A stretch of 64,000 nucleotides of DNA from Pelagomonas calceolata (GCA_918797485.1 CAKKNE010000001.1:1178001-1242000), one strand, 5' to 3'. Positions 9,150 to 18,689 are shown, numbered from the stretch's first letter. The notes: a model not told the origin generated them from the letters alone. Numbers and translations: made by a program.

Positions 9150-10439
9150 CTACCAGTCGCCGTACCGGTAGTCGTCGTAGCTCCCCGGCGCGTGGAAGAG
9201 CCAGAACGACGGGAAGACGCGCTCGCCCTCGAGCGTCTCGAGGTGCTCGACGAGCTCCATCGTCGAGATTTTAGAGGAGGCGTGCTCGGCCAGCTTCCCG
9301 ACGATCTCGTCGCGATGCGAGTTCAACTTCGCGTGCCACTTCATCTCCGAGATATAATGTTCCACGTTATGAATCTGCATGTAGTCGTACTCGTCGTCCT
9401 CGGGCTCCTCGGACGGCTCGAACTGATGGCAGCGGTGCTTCTTGAGCTGCGGTTCTAGGCTCTTCAGCTTCTTCTCCGCTTCCCGCCAGCTTAACCGGGG
9501 AGCCGTTTCATTACTACTGACAGCATCCCAAGCACCAGGATAGCCGAGCGCGTCGCCCAATTTTGTTAACTCCTCGAACAGCGGGTCCGCCTCCGTCAGC
9601 GTCGCCCGCGGTTGCAGGCCATCTTCTTTCGCCGCCGTATCATTGAAATGGTGCGCAAAACTCTCGGCGAAGTGCTCGACGACCTCATTCCGCCACTGCT
9701 CGTCGCGCTTCCGCGCCGCCTCTTCGTCGTAGTGGTCGTCGGACCAATTCGGCGTATAATCATCAGTGTGCTCCTGGAAGCCGTCTCCATCAATATCGCC
9801 CGGTTGCTGGTGCTTCGCCTTGAGAAAAGCATCTCGCTCGACCTTGTCCTTTCGTAACTCCTCGAGGACCTCCTGGTGGAGCGCGTCGTGCCTCTGCTTC
9901 GCCTGGGCACCTGAAGACATCATCGGTTGGAGGATTCTCGCATCAATAACAGTTCTGAGTTCCTCGAACAACGCATCCACGGCGTCCTCCAAGTAGGGCT
10001 TCACGGCATCTCTAGCTTGGAACGTGACCGCCGCGTCGCCGATGGCCGCGGCATCTAGAGCTCTCGTGACATTTTTTCTATGTAACTTCTCCAATTCTCT
10101 GAGTCGCGAACGCAACCGAAGGGCGATCTCCGTCTCCTTCATCTCCTGCTCGAGGTGCTGCTCGAGCTCCTGGCCGATGGACGTGAATCTACTATGGGCC
10201 GTGTGTTGCGCGGCTCGCGCGCGCGCTCGTTTCGCCGCGAGCATGGGGGCTATGCGTCTGAGAGCTGCGTCGCTCTGCCACACGAATAGACCGGCGGCGA
10301 GTAACACTAAGAAGATGCATGACAGATATTTACAGCACGTGTTCCGCTGGACGACCAACGCGGGCTCTTTCGAGTGCTCGTCCTTGGTTCTTCTAAAGCC
10401 GGCGGCGCCCTCCAAGTCCATGGCGGTCTGGGGGATCAT
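9150..10439 (-). CDS. Membrane-anchored coiled-coil protein
   Basis: This 429-residue single-exon protein has a short cytosolic head and one transmembrane helix at about residues 39-57 (S-C-I-F-L-V-L-L-A-A-G-L-F-V-W). A long charged, mostly helical domain follows. A D-I-D-G-D-G-F motif near residue 220 resembles a calcium-binding EF-hand loop, but no second loop is visible. The C-terminus ends in a distinctive aromatic run (S-Y-D-D-Y-R-Y-G-D-W). The topology suggests type II membrane anchoring. The family is not recognised. ATG codons at 10439 and 10421 are both possible starts. Confidence 0.65.
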   Translation of the reverse strand: MIPQTAMDLEGAAGFRRTKDEHSKEPALVVQRNTCCKYLSCIFLVLLAAGLFVWQSDAALRRIAPMLAAKRARARAAQHTAHSRFTSIGQELEQHLEQEMKETEIALRLRSRLRELEKLHRKNVTRALDAAAIGDAAVTFQARDAVKPYLEDAVDALFEELRTVIDARILQPMMSSGAQAKQRHDALHQEVLEELRKDKVERDAFLKAKHQQPGDIDGDGFQEHTDDYTPNWSDDHYDEEAARKRDEQWRNEVVEHFAESFAHHFNDTAAKEDGLQPRATLTEADPLFEELTKLGDALGYPGAWDAVSSNETAPRLSWREAEKKLKSLEPQLKKHRCHQFEPSEEPEDDEYDYMQIHNVEHYISEMKWHAKLNSHRDEIVGKLAEHASSKISTMELVEHLETLEGERVFPSFWLFHAPGSYDDYRYGDW

Positions 10440-11057
10440 TGTTATCTCGCGTCTTGTTCGGTCGCGCGGTGTTGATCGCTTCCGCGGCAGCGGCGTATTA
10501 TTGCTGCTGCTTGTGAGCGGCGGTGAGCGCGCGGTTTTTTGCTTTGCGGCGCGCGCGGCGGGACACGCGGCACTTTCTCCTGAGGCTGGGGCTGTGGGTC
10601 ACGGCTGATCCGCGGCCTCTGTGGTAACAAGCGCGCGCAGCTGCGCAGTCGTTCGCTAGAGGAGAGTTGCGCAACGACAGCTGCGCAACCTATTATAAGC
10701 TGGCGTGCAGGACGGCGGCGGCGACTTGGCTCGAGCTCTCTGTTTTTTTTGCGCCTAGCTCGGTCCACCAGCGCTCCGGTGGAGGATCGGAAGCGGTCGA
10801 GAGGCGTCCGCTTGACCGATTCACCGAAGATGGGTCCCGGAGCTTCCTGCTAGTGTCTTACAGGACGCTAAGCCAGTCTCCGCAGGCTTGCCGAAAAAAA
10901 CGAGCTATTCGCAGCCGCTGAATCGTCAATCAGCCACACCGATCGCCATCTGAAGCCAGCAGCCGAGCGAAAGGAGCTGCCGAAGCGCGACGCGCCGAAA
11001 CGTTTTGGCCGCAGAGCACTGTGCCATAACACTGTGAGAGCCCACAACAACAAAAAC
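10440..11057. promoter_or_regulatory. Divergent intergenic region
   Basis: This 618-bp region lies between divergent genes. It carries one copy of the recurrent palindrome (10849-10873), GC-rich low-complexity stretches and short T-tracts (10741, 10896). No additional coding sequence is supported. Confidence 0.45.
10849..10873 (+). promoter_or_regulatory. Dispersed GCTAGYG palindrome, copy 3
   Basis: Arms GCTAGTG and CGCTAAGC surround the spacer TCTTACAGGA, which is nearly identical to that of copies 1 and 6. It sits 185 bp upstream of the WW-domain gene. Confidence 0.6.
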
Positions 11058-11573
11058 ATGTCCAATTCCGTCTCCAACCGCCACTTAGCCCCCGAGATTT
11101 ATGCAGCCTCGCGGCGCATGAAGGGCAAGTCCACAGAAACGGTAGTAGGCGACCTCACTACAAAAACGTTCCACGACCGGCAGCAACAACTCAACCCCCA
11201 CTCCGTCGTCGGCGCGAACCTCAAGAAGGAGGAGGACGCTTCTTTACACGGAAGGACCGCGCCCGTCCGCGGCAATCTGTACGGAGACATGACGGACTCG
11301 CCCCTCTACCCGCGCGAGCGCCCCGTGAACACGAGCGGGCACTCGGCGACGCCGCAGATCCAGTGGCAATGTGCGCAGGACGCCCAGGGCCGCACGTACT
11401 ACTACTCGTCGACGGGGCAGACTTCGTGGACGAAGCCGCCCGGTTTTGTGGACCAACCGTCACCGTGGGCGCCCCTCCAGGACTCGACGGGGCGGACCTA
11501 CTACTACAACGCGGCGACGGGGCAGACGAGCTGGCAGCCGCCGCCCCAACAACAGTACTACGCGCCCCGGTGA
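11058..11573 (+). CDS. Protein with two WW domains
   Basis: The ATG at 11058 gives 171 residues; an upstream in-frame GTG is not needed. The C-terminal third carries two WW domains (about residues 107-135 and 140-168). Each has the first conserved Trp, a G-R-T-Y-Y-Y core, a T-G-Q-T-S-W turn and a terminal Pro. WW domains bind proline-rich ligands and are common in spliceosomal and transcription-coupled proteins. The N-terminal 90 residues are basic and unrecognised. The C-terminus is Pro/Gln/Tyr-rich. A role in pre-mRNA processing is plausible but inferred. Confidence 0.85.
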   Translation: MSNSVSNRHLAPEIYAASRRMKGKSTETVVGDLTTKTFHDRQQQLNPHSVVGANLKKEEDASLHGRTAPVRGNLYGDMTDSPLYPRERPVNTSGHSATPQIQWQCAQDAQGRTYYYSSTGQTSWTKPPGFVDQPSPWAPLQDSTGRTYYYNAATGQTSWQPPPQQQYYAPR

Positions 11574-11726
11574 CCACGGCCCATTCGGCACCTCTCCTTT
11601 CTCCTTTATTGTTGGCGTCGGCCGGGTGGCTAGGCGGCCTAGCTCTAAGCAAAGCACTTGTAGTAAGTACACACATACATTAAACTTCTCGCTCGGCGCC
11701 GTCCGCAGAGGCGACAGCACTCTTCT

Positions 11727-11811
11727 CACAGCAGCTCGAGCGAGTTGCACACACGGCCACGCCATCGCCGCGACAAGGCGGCACTCACAGCAGCTCGAGC
11801 GAGTCGCACAC
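11727..11811. repeat. 26-bp direct repeat duplicating the sulfotransferase 3' end
   Basis: Copies at 11727-11752 and 11786-11811 differ at one base. They flank 33 bp containing the core ACGCCATCGCCGCGAC. The second copy encodes the real C-terminus and stop on the minus strand. Confidence 0.8.
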
Positions 11812-13005
11812 CCGCTCGAAGATCGCGCGGTCGCCCGGGTACGCCAACGCGTATTCGGAAGCAGGAAACTCGGACAGGTGGAACGCGACGAGCTTTGACG
11901 CTCCCGCGAGGTCCTCGGGCGAGGGGTGCCTCGGCGATGGGTTCAGGTTTTTCAGAGGGGCTACTGAGGCCGCCCTCAGGTTTTTAATAGCGAAGGCCTC
12001 CCAGTCGCTCTGCAGCCGATCGTAGCACAATCCGACAATGCGCTTGGGCTGGGCCAGGAACTTCGTGCGGTTGATCCAGCGCTGGATGGGTAAGAAAGGA
12101 TTCGTTTCCACCGTGTCTTCTCGCGTGAAGTTCAGGCACGTCGTCGAAAGAGCGAATGGTGCCTTGACAAAAGCTTCGTCGACGGACGCATGTGCTCTTA
12201 GATTATCGTAGCACAGTCCCGTATTTGTTGTTATTCTCGATGCTCTATACCCGTCGCCGTCGCGCCAGTACCGCGCCGCCGAGGTCAGCCTTTGTAATGG
12301 ATCTCGGGCCACAAAGACGACCCTGACGAATCGAGGGAGCGAGTACATCGTCACCGACATCACCTGCAAGCGGGGAGGAAACACCTCCGGCGCGTTGGAG
12401 TGGGCCAGCGCGTGGGCCATCGTCGTGCCCGCGCTCTTGGCGACGTGCACGAAGTGCCACCGGTTGTTGTCGCACGACTTCTGTCGCATCAATAGGTCGT
12501 CCCTCAGCAGTCCAGCGAGGCACTTCTGCCCCGCTTCGAGAGCCGTCTCGCCGCATTGCGACACGAACAACGCATGCGGTAAAACCGCGGCGAAGGCGTC
12601 GGCCAAGGCGTCCCGCCGTGCGTCGGACGCCTCGACCCCAAATTGCACCTTCCAGGGGGGATTCCCCTCCTTGCCCACGGGGATCTCGTAGGGGCACCGC
12701 GACGCCGCGAAGGACCGCGCGTCGACCATCAAATCCCAGTTCGCCGGATGACTATAAGTTCTACAGGATCGCGTCGCGGCGACGCCGGCCTCGGCTATGT
12801 GCTGGACGTCGGCACCGGGAAACGTGACTGAAGCCCACTCGGCGATGGCGTCCCGCGCTAGATCATCATTTGCATCGGGGTCCACGCTGATCGGATGCGC
12901 GACGCCGTCGTGCGTGATTTCCGCAAGACAAGGTTTTCTTTCTGGGTTGTCGTAGCGCTGCTCGGCTAGCACGGTGGCTAGCAGAAAGGCTGCCCGGGGC
13001 CACAT
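11785..13005 (-). CDS. Secreted/Golgi-type sulfotransferase
   Basis: The ATG at 13005 begins a hydrophobic signal or anchor segment (W-P-R-A-A-F-L-L-A-T-V-L-A). The frame continues further upstream, but only from a TTG. About 405 residues. The 5'-phosphosulfate-binding loop appears as F-V-H-V-A-K-S-A-G-T-T. The 3'-phosphate-binding strand-helix follows as V-F-V-A-R-D-P-L-Q-R-L-T-S-A-A-R-Y-W. This pairing defines PAPS-dependent sulfotransferases of the carbohydrate/2-O type. The N-terminal 180 residues are a separate unrecognised domain. Likely substrate: glycans in the secretory pathway. It is divergent from the lumen-protein gene at 13179, with a shared 173-bp promoter. Confidence 0.8.
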   Translation of the reverse strand: MWPRAAFLLATVLAEQRYDNPERKPCLAEITHDGVAHPISVDPDANDDLARDAIAEWASVTFPGADVQHIAEAGVAATRSCRTYSHPANWDLMVDARSFAASRCPYEIPVGKEGNPPWKVQFGVEASDARRDALADAFAAVLPHALFVSQCGETALEAGQKCLAGLLRDDLLMRQKSCDNNRWHFVHVAKSAGTTMAHALAHSNAPEVFPPRLQVMSVTMYSLPRFVRVVFVARDPLQRLTSAARYWRDGDGYRASRITTNTGLCYDNLRAHASVDEAFVKAPFALSTTCLNFTREDTVETNPFLPIQRWINRTKFLAQPKRIVGLCYDRLQSDWEAFAIKNLRAASVAPLKNLNPSPRHPSPEDLAGASKLVAFHLSEFPASEYALAYPGDRAIFERVCDSLELL

Positions 13006-13075
13006 GGGTGCTGTTTTCGAGAGATGCTGCCCTGGCGGCGCTGTTTTGGGCAGCTTTCGCATGGGCAGCGTCCAT

Positions 13076-13099
13076 CCTAGTGTGTCTCTGAACGCTAGC
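13076..13099 (+). promoter_or_regulatory. Dispersed GCTAGYG palindrome, copy 4
   Basis: Arms CCTAGTG and CGCTAGC. It is centred between divergent starts at 13005 and 13179, about 71 and 80 bp away. Its position supports 13005 as the sulfotransferase start. Confidence 0.6.
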
Positions 13100-13178
13100 C
13101 CGCAGATTTTGCGCTCTTTTTGCTCTGAGCTCTTGCTACGCCCGCTCTCAAAAGCTGGGGTTGCAAGATTTGTAAACA

Positions 13179-13739
13179 ATGCTCCAAAGGACTATCGTAA
13201 GCCTCGTCGTATGCAGCGCTTCGGCTCTCAACGTCCGTAGTAGCAAGCTTGCCCCAGAGCTGCCTCCAGCAGCACTGTCTCGTCGTGCCTGGGGCGACGC
13301 GGCCGCGTGCGGAGCCGCGGCCGCATGGGTCGTCGCCGCGCCAGCCGCCCAAGCCTTGGTGACGAACCCGATCTGTGCCTCCGGCGTCGGCGACGGCTGT
13401 GCGGAGCTCGCCGCGGGGGAGTCGCCGCTCATCGCCGAGCTGCAGGCGCGGAGCGCCGAGAAGCGCGAGCAGCGCCGGAAAGAATCACTTGAAAGATACT
13501 CGGTGAACAATTTCAACGACTTCTTCGCCGTCGACAACAAATCGTTGGTAAGGCACGCGGACGGAACTTTCGAAGCCTTGCCGAAGGACGTCATCGCCGA
13601 GGGCCTGAAGAGCGGGCGCATCAAGTACGGCGCGCGGAGTGCGGGCATCGCGGACTTCAGTACGAGTCGCGCGCCGTTCGAGTTCAACGAGTCGTCTCCT
13701 GCGAGTCCTCCTAGTAGCAGTAATGAAAATTTGCAATAG
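13179..13739 (+). CDS. Putative thylakoid-lumen protein (Tat-type targeting)
   Basis: This 186-residue protein has a layered N-terminus. An ER signal peptide ends at A-S-A, a short transit segment follows, and then comes a twin-arginine segment (S-R-R-A-W-G) with a hydrophobic core closing at A-Q-A. This is the pattern for delivery through a secondary plastid into the thylakoid lumen. The mature region (about residues 60-186) has a charged helix and the segment R-Y-S-V-N-N-F-N-D-F-F, and ends in a Ser/Pro-rich tail. The family is not identified. A photosystem-associated lumen role is inference from targeting alone. Confidence 0.75.
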   Translation: MLQRTIVSLVVCSASALNVRSSKLAPELPPAALSRRAWGDAAACGAAAAWVVAAPAAQALVTNPICASGVGDGCAELAAGESPLIAELQARSAEKREQRRKESLERYSVNNFNDFFAVDNKSLVRHADGTFEALPKDVIAEGLKSGRIKYGARSAGIADFSTSRAPFEFNESSPASPPSSSNENLQ

Positions 13740-13937
13740 CAACCCTTCCTGCGACGGACGCTAGCGTTTCGCGCTAGGAAAGCTCTCCATCCAGGCGGAG
13801 CTGAGCAGTGCGCGCTCGCCTTGCGCGAAGTTGTGGAGGAGCGGGCAGCCAGTTTGCGTACGGTATCTGCGCCAGCGTTGCTCGGTCGTCCGATCGGCAG
13901 CGATTACAGATCGGCAGCAAGATTACAGATCGGCAGC

Positions 13938-14408
13938 ATGGGTTTGAACTGGATCAGGGAACGCCGCCGAAGCAGCGACAAAGAGGTCGTACAGCGCAAG
14001 AAGGTCGTAAATCCGGACACGGGCGAGACGCCGGCCGGCTACAACAAAATGCTGCGCGACTGCGCGCGAATCGCCCTCGCGGGAGCGAGCGCCACGTTAC
14101 TATGCGGTTGGCCGCACGTCGCACTCGTCGCTTCCGCCGTCGCCGCGGGCTTGCTCCAGCAGGGGACGACCTACTCGATCAAAAACTGGAAGTGGACGGC
14201 CGTGTCGTGGTGTCTGCTCCCAGCATGCCTCACGGCATGGTTTCTGCGGTCCACCGCGGGAATGATCGACCCGGACCGCGGCTACTCGATTTATATCATT
14301 TTTGTGATGGTCGGACGCTTCACGGAATTCGCGGCCGGATCGACCGTTGCCATATTCCTCGCCTTCGCGCTGGCGGCGCCGCCCGACAAGTCCGGCGAGG
14401 CTCGATGA
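13938..14408 (+). CDS. Four-helix membrane protein
   Basis: The ATG at 13938 gives 156 residues. An upstream in-frame extension begins only at TTG. After a basic N-terminal 40 residues there are four hydrophobic segments (about residues 40-58, 61-75, 86-104 and 113-150, the last of them long). The short loops include N-W-K-W-T and D-P-D-R-G-Y. No signature motif is recognised, and the charge pattern does not reveal the compartment. It ends 20 bp from the convergent TRM11 gene. Confidence 0.6.
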   Translation: MGLNWIRERRRSSDKEVVQRKKVVNPDTGETPAGYNKMLRDCARIALAGASATLLCGWPHVALVASAVAAGLLQQGTTYSIKNWKWTAVSWCLLPACLTAWFLRSTAGMIDPDRGYSIYIIFVMVGRFTEFAAGSTVAIFLAFALAAPPDKSGEAR

Positions 14409-14428
14409 CTAAGCACAACACTGTATAA

Positions 14429-15770
14429 TTAAGACTTCTCGACGGCCAGCAGCGTCCGCGCGCGCGTGCCGCCGAGGGCCTGCGTGGCCGCCGCGACGAC
14501 CGAGAGTGATGGAGGCAGCTCGTGCCCGATTTCGCTCGAGAGCTCCGGCGCGGCCGCCTGGCTCGACGGCACCCAGAACGCGAGCCGACGGCCGGCGCGG
14601 AGCCGCTTTGCCGCCAACTCAAACAGCGCCGGCCGCCACGGCGCCGCGCCCTCGACGCCGACGTCCACCCGCTCCCGGACGCCGTACGGCGGGTCGCAGA
14701 CGATCGCATCGACGGCGTCCACGGGCACAAAACCGCCGTCGAAGTAGTACTCCTCATCATCGAGGCGGCCGTCCAGAGCCGCCACGTCGGAGACGACGAG
14801 CCGCGGCGGGTCCAGGCCGCGGTCCAGGAAATTCCGCCGGATCGACGCGTCGCTCGCGAGGGACGGCTCGCCCCGTTTCTTTTCTCGTCGGCCCCCGACG
14901 TTGGCCATGTTCTGCGCCTTGCGCAGCCGCGCGTCGAGTTTCAAGGAGCCGTTTTCACAATTCGCTGTGCCGCGCAGCAGCGTCCGCGCGTCGGCGTCGG
15001 CGCCGATGCCGGGCCGCCGGGACATGTGACAAGCAGCCAAGAGGTTGCCGCCCGTGCCACAGAAGGGATCCAAAACAAGATCGCCGGGCCGCACGCGCGC
15101 GAACGACGCCGTCACGAAAGCGAGCGTCGCGTCCATCGTCGTCGAGCCTCTGTACGCTCTGTCCGCAACACGGTACCTGCGCGGCGATCGACCGGTGACG
15201 AAAGCACTGGAACTCGACGCAGGACCAAGACTGGCTCAGCAGCTGCGCCGCACAGCCGCGGGCGACGACACGTCCTACGACGACGGTCTCGCCTCGCAAC
15301 AGCACGGCCACGTCTTCCTCCGCGTCCTTGAGCCGCACCGGGCCCGGGAGTTCGTCCAGGACGCCGCCGAGCTCTTTGAAGAGGACCGGGTCGTGGGCGT
15401 TCACGAGGCCCGTGCGCCTTCCGGCTGCTTGCACGCGCACGCGCCACGACGCGCCGTTCGCGAGCGAGCCGTCGCTCGGTATGCGGGCTTGACTAGCAGC
15501 TTCTCGCAGCGTCGCGCCGGCGCCCCACTCCTCTAAAACGTAGCGCACGAGCACAGATCTCTCTGCCAGCGTCGCGGCGGCAGCATCGTCGGGCAGGTGC
15601 AGGCGCGCGCTCGTCGTCGAGACGTGTTCTACGCGACCGCCCAGGTCGTGCGCCGCGCTGTGAATATCTTCGCTGCGAAATGCTGCGTGCACATCTCGAA
15701 AAACGACTCGGTATGGGTGCAGTGACCAGGCGCAGGCGCTTAACAGCAGCAATACGTGCGAACGCGGCAT
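14429..15770 (-). CDS. TRM11: tRNA (guanine-10-N2)-methyltransferase TRM11
   Basis: Two exons (15770-15226, 15176-14429) give 431 codons. The N-terminal part is the THUMP-related region (H-P-Y-R-V-V-F-R-D-V-H-A-A-F-R). The methyltransferase domain follows, with S-T-T-M-D-A-T-L, the SAM-binding D-P-F-C-G-T-G-G and the catalytic D-P-P-Y-G of amino-methyltransferases. TRM11, with TRM112, methylates G10 of tRNA. The 49-nt intron was placed because skipping it joins the N-terminal domain to the conserved Y-R-G-S-T-T-M-D segment in frame. The unspliced frame instead runs on into unrelated residues. Confidence 0.88.
15177..15225 (-). other. 49-nt intron in TRM11, introner-like remnant
   Basis: The donor is GTCCTG and the acceptor CCGCGCAG. 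The internal sequence TCACCGGTCGAT is shared with the 3' part of the RING-H2 intron at 62767-62845. Flanking 8-mers GTCCTGCG and GTACCGTG agree at 5 of 8 positions, compatible with a decayed target duplication. Confidence 0.7.
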
Positions 15771-15929
15771 TAATCAATCAGTGCAAGTGGCGGCAGCCCT
15801 GAAACCTCGATCACTGCTTGCCGCAGCGCTGCTCTTTTTGCAATGAGCCGTTCGCTCTATCAAAAAGGAATGAAATGCCAGGATCTGCCGCGGGTTTCAT
15901 CAATAAATGCAGCTTTTTTCTGGCCGCGC

Positions 15930-15952
15930 GCTAGCGTCACAGAGGCACTAGC
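15930..15952 (-). promoter_or_regulatory. Dispersed GCTAGYG palindrome, copy 5
   Basis: Arms GCTAGCG and CACTAGC with 9-nt spacer. It lies between divergent starts at 15770 and 16042. Confidence 0.6.
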
Positions 15953-16041
15953 AAGCTATGCAACTCGGGCTCTGAGGACCGTACGAAGCCTGAAGTGCCT
16001 CCCAAAACGCCTCGCTGCAGGGAAGCACGCCCTCAGTCACC

Positions 16042-16924
16042 ATGAAGCTGGTCGCCATCCTTTTGGTCGGCGCCAGGGCAGGCATCAGCCCGAAGACCAA
16101 GTCCCGCCCAGCGTCCAATCTTTGCCGCGCGTACGCCGAGTGCATGCACTCAACGATCACCGACGCCGCCACCGCGCAGGATCGGCTACTCGACCGGCGG
16201 CGACACGAGTCTACCGATGGGCATCAACCCGACGGGGACCGTGTCGGTAGATTTACCTTTGGACGACCTGCCTATATCGGTAAGATTGAACGGCGAGTAC
16301 GAGATGTCCGAGAACGAGATGGCCCCGAAGGAGCTTACTGTCGATATTGATGCTGGTTCCGTCGGTCCCGTGGACGTTTCTGGTGTACTGACGATTGGTG
16401 ATCCACTAGGAGCGCGAGAGCTCACAGGAGAAGCGACGCTAGCGCACGAGTACGGCACGGTCACCTTCGATAGTACGGAGGCCATGCCCAAGGAGGTTAC
16501 GATCCGAGCACTGTCCAAGGCTGGGGTCGAGGTGCGGCCGTCCTGGAATCCTAGAATTGGCGCGCCCGAAGGTTTATCGTTTGATATTGACGCGAGACTA
16601 CAAGCCGATTCAGATAGAGCGGTGATCTACGCCACGGCGGCGCCCGGGAAAAGACCGGAGGTGCGGTTCCACTTCGGCTTTTCCGACGGAAGTCTGGACA
16701 TCACGCCCTTACTGGACGAGGGCGCGAAGGCTACAAAGTTTGAATATGTCAAGACGGGCCTGCCGAACGGCGCCTCGGCCAGGGCGACGCTCCAGGACAA
16801 GACGCTGACGCTCGGGGCGGAGGTCGCCGTGGCCGGCGGCGAGCTGCTGCCGGAGGTCACTGTGGACCTCAACGACGTGACGGCCGCGCCCAAATTGTCG
16901 CTGAAGCAGTCGTTCTCGCTCTAG
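16042..16924 (+). CDS. Secreted beta-rich protein, unknown
   Basis: Two exons (16042-16130, 16180-16924) give 278 codons. The first exon has a signal peptide (M-K-L-V-A-I-L-L-V-G-A-R-A). The second exon encodes alternating polar/hydrophobic strands with repeated patterns such as L-T-V-D-I-D-A-G, V-T-I-R-A-L-S-K-A-G-V-E-V-R and L-S-F-D-I-D-A-R-L. These suggest a beta barrel or beta-sandwich, possibly an outer-envelope-type channel. The splice joins the frames exactly (A-I-G-Y-S-T-G-G-D across the junction). The alternative, a start at 16217 without exon 1, would lose the signal peptide. The family is not recognised. Confidence 0.68.
16131..16179 (+). other. 49-nt intron, introner-like remnant
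   Basis: The donor is GTACGC and the acceptor ACCGCGCAG. It has the same length and a similar 3' half (ATCACCGACGCCGCC) to the TRM11 intron. Removing it fuses the signal-peptide exon to the main frame. Confidence 0.65.
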
Positions 16925-17522
16925 AAGTGCTGAGTCGTCGTGTAAGGAACCCTCAGTCTTAACAAATTCTTACGAATCACTCATCTGCTGCTGGTGGGCA
17001 TATCCGGGACAGTCCACCTTTTGGGTGCATCGGGTGGCATGCGGTCGGGTTCGGGTTTTATCCGGTTTCGCGCGGTCCCCGTAGGATGCCTCCAAAGCCC
17101 CCACGGACTGGTCGTCGGCGGCGGAGCAAAAGTCCTGCCAGACTCGACTAGTGAGGCAAGTCTTGGTGCGAGTAGTGCAGCGCCCCACATCGACTGGCGA
17201 AATACGCTGCTTCGCGTCAAAATTGGCACGCGCGCCCCACGCGCTGCTGCTACCGTACCTCCAGACGACCTCCAGCCGCGCTCCGGCCCGGCGGGGGGCA
17301 GCTTATACGCCGCGCCTTCGCCGCATCTCCCCCACTACCTTTCCGCGCTCTAGACCGCGCGCCACGCGGTACCGCGACGATCCGGCGGCCGAGGCAGTAT
17401 CCTCGGACCACGACCACGCAACGCGACGCTAGCTGGCGTATATCACGCGCAGAAAAGAAGAACCGCGACGCGCGTCCTGACGTCGAGGCAGAACTGACCC
17501 TCCCCTTGGTGTACCAGAGAAA
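16925..17522. other. Intergenic region
   Basis: This 598-bp region lies between two same-direction genes. No coding sequence, hairpin or recurrent palindrome was found. GC-rich alternating CG/GC stretches occupy 17220-17450, presumably the promoter and leader of the SHOCT gene. Confidence 0.4.
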
Positions 17523-18164
17523 ATGTCAGGAACGATTGAGCAGCTCAAGGAGCTCAAGGAGCTGCTCGATCAAGGCGTGCTGACGCAGGAGGAGTTCGAT
17601 GCTCAGAAGAAGGAGATCCTCGAGAAGCCCAAGACTACCCAGGTTGCACCGGAGCCGGCGATTGTCGCACAGCCGGCGACGATGCAGCCCGGCATGATGC
17701 AGCCCGGTATGATGCAGCCCGGTATGATGCAGCCCGGCATGATGCAGCCCGGTATGATGCAGCCCGGTATGATGCAGCCCGGTATGATGCAGTGCAATGC
17801 CGCCGGCCAGATGGTGGACGCATCTGGCAACATTGTCGTCATGGACGGAGGTGGGCGCGTGTGGTCCGCACCTTATTCCAAAATTATGGCCGACGAGTTC
17901 GACGGATGTTACTGCTCGTGGGGTCTGGTTCCGCTTTGGTCAGCTGCGAAGATCATTTCTCAAGGGGAGGACGCGTACACCGAGTCCGGCGTCTTTATGT
18001 TTTGGGGTATTTGGCCCTACTGGTTCAAGTATCTCCGTATCGCAAACACGAACACCTTCAAAAGGGAAAGGGGTCATCACACACAGAAATGGTCAAAGTC
18101 TAAAAAGGGAGCAATCAAGGTGGTCGACAACTGCCCTACCCTCTGCTGCATGCACAAGTGCTAG
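17523..18164 (+). CDS. SHOCT-domain protein with MQPGM repeats
   Basis: This 213-residue single-exon protein opens with a SHOCT-type helix pair (Q-L-K-E-L-K-E-L-L-D-Q-G-V-L-T-Q-E-E-F near residues 7-25), which is often an oligomerisation or tethering module. Seven M-Q-P-G-M pentapeptides follow. A Cys/Trp-rich region (C-Y-C-S-W-G, G-I-W-P-Y-W-F-K-Y) and a basic Cys-ending tail (N-C-P-T-L-C-C-M-H-K-C) come last, suggesting lipidation or membrane association. The SHOCT motif is usually C-terminal in bacterial proteins; here it is N-terminal. Function is unknown. Confidence 0.78.
   Translation: MSGTIEQLKELKELLDQGVLTQEEFDAQKKEILEKPKTTQVAPEPAIVAQPATMQPGMMQPGMMQPGMMQPGMMQPGMMQPGMMQPGMMQCNAAGQMVDASGNIVVMDGGGRVWSAPYSKIMADEFDGCYCSWGLVPLWSAAKIISQGEDAYTESGVFMFWGIWPYWFKYLRIANTNTFKRERGHHTQKWSKSKKGAIKVVDNCPTLCCMHKC
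17682..17786 (+). repeat. Seven 15-bp tandem repeats encoding MQPGM
   Basis: The unit ATGCAGCCCGGYATG is repeated seven times in phase with the reading frame. Units differ only by synonymous C/T, which implies recent expansion. Confidence 0.95.
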
Positions 18165-18658
18165 GTATCGATCCCGCTGATGCAAGCCACGGTCAAGCGG
18201 AGAGGCGCGCGTGGAGTAGGTTTCCCCCTCCCTTTCTCCTATCCTTTTCTCACTACATTCAAGCGTAATCATGATAAACTCTCATCCCGCCTCGCGTTCT
18301 AAGTTGAATTTTTGGATTTGAGGTAGTCGAGACTACCGCCATTTCTGCATGGCAGGTGTGACATTTGTGTCTTACGTATTCCTTGGTACATTTTTTGTTA
18401 CCCGAAAGTGAATTGCAACAGACTGAAAGCAATTTACCCCCTTTAAAGGCCGCTGCGATGTAGGGTTGGGCGAAAGTCGGGTTAGAGCGGGTCCGAAACG
18501 GTCCTAGTGTCGGCGGCAGTTTCGCGGCAAGGTGGGCTCGCATGGTTTTGAAAAGGTGCTCATCGGAACGCGGGGAGCGAGAGAAACGTTTTTACGGGGA
18601 CGGAAAGGGCGAGCGGCGAAGAACAGCGTTCTGACGAGCGGCGTAAAACAGCTTAAAT

Positions 18659-18682
18659 GCTAGTGGCGCAAAACTCACTAGG
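18659..18682 (+). promoter_or_regulatory. Dispersed GCTAGYG palindrome, copy 11 (convergent context)
   Basis: Arms GCTAGTG and CACTAGG, spacer GCGCAAAACT. This is the only clear copy between convergent genes; it may mark an unannotated transcript start. Confidence 0.5.
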
Positions 18683-18689
18683 GCCTGTG

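Noticed and set aside
18259-18543. 94-codon minus frame with several Cys
   Set aside because: No recognisable domain, no promoter motif in the right place, in a convergent gap; kept only as a possibility.
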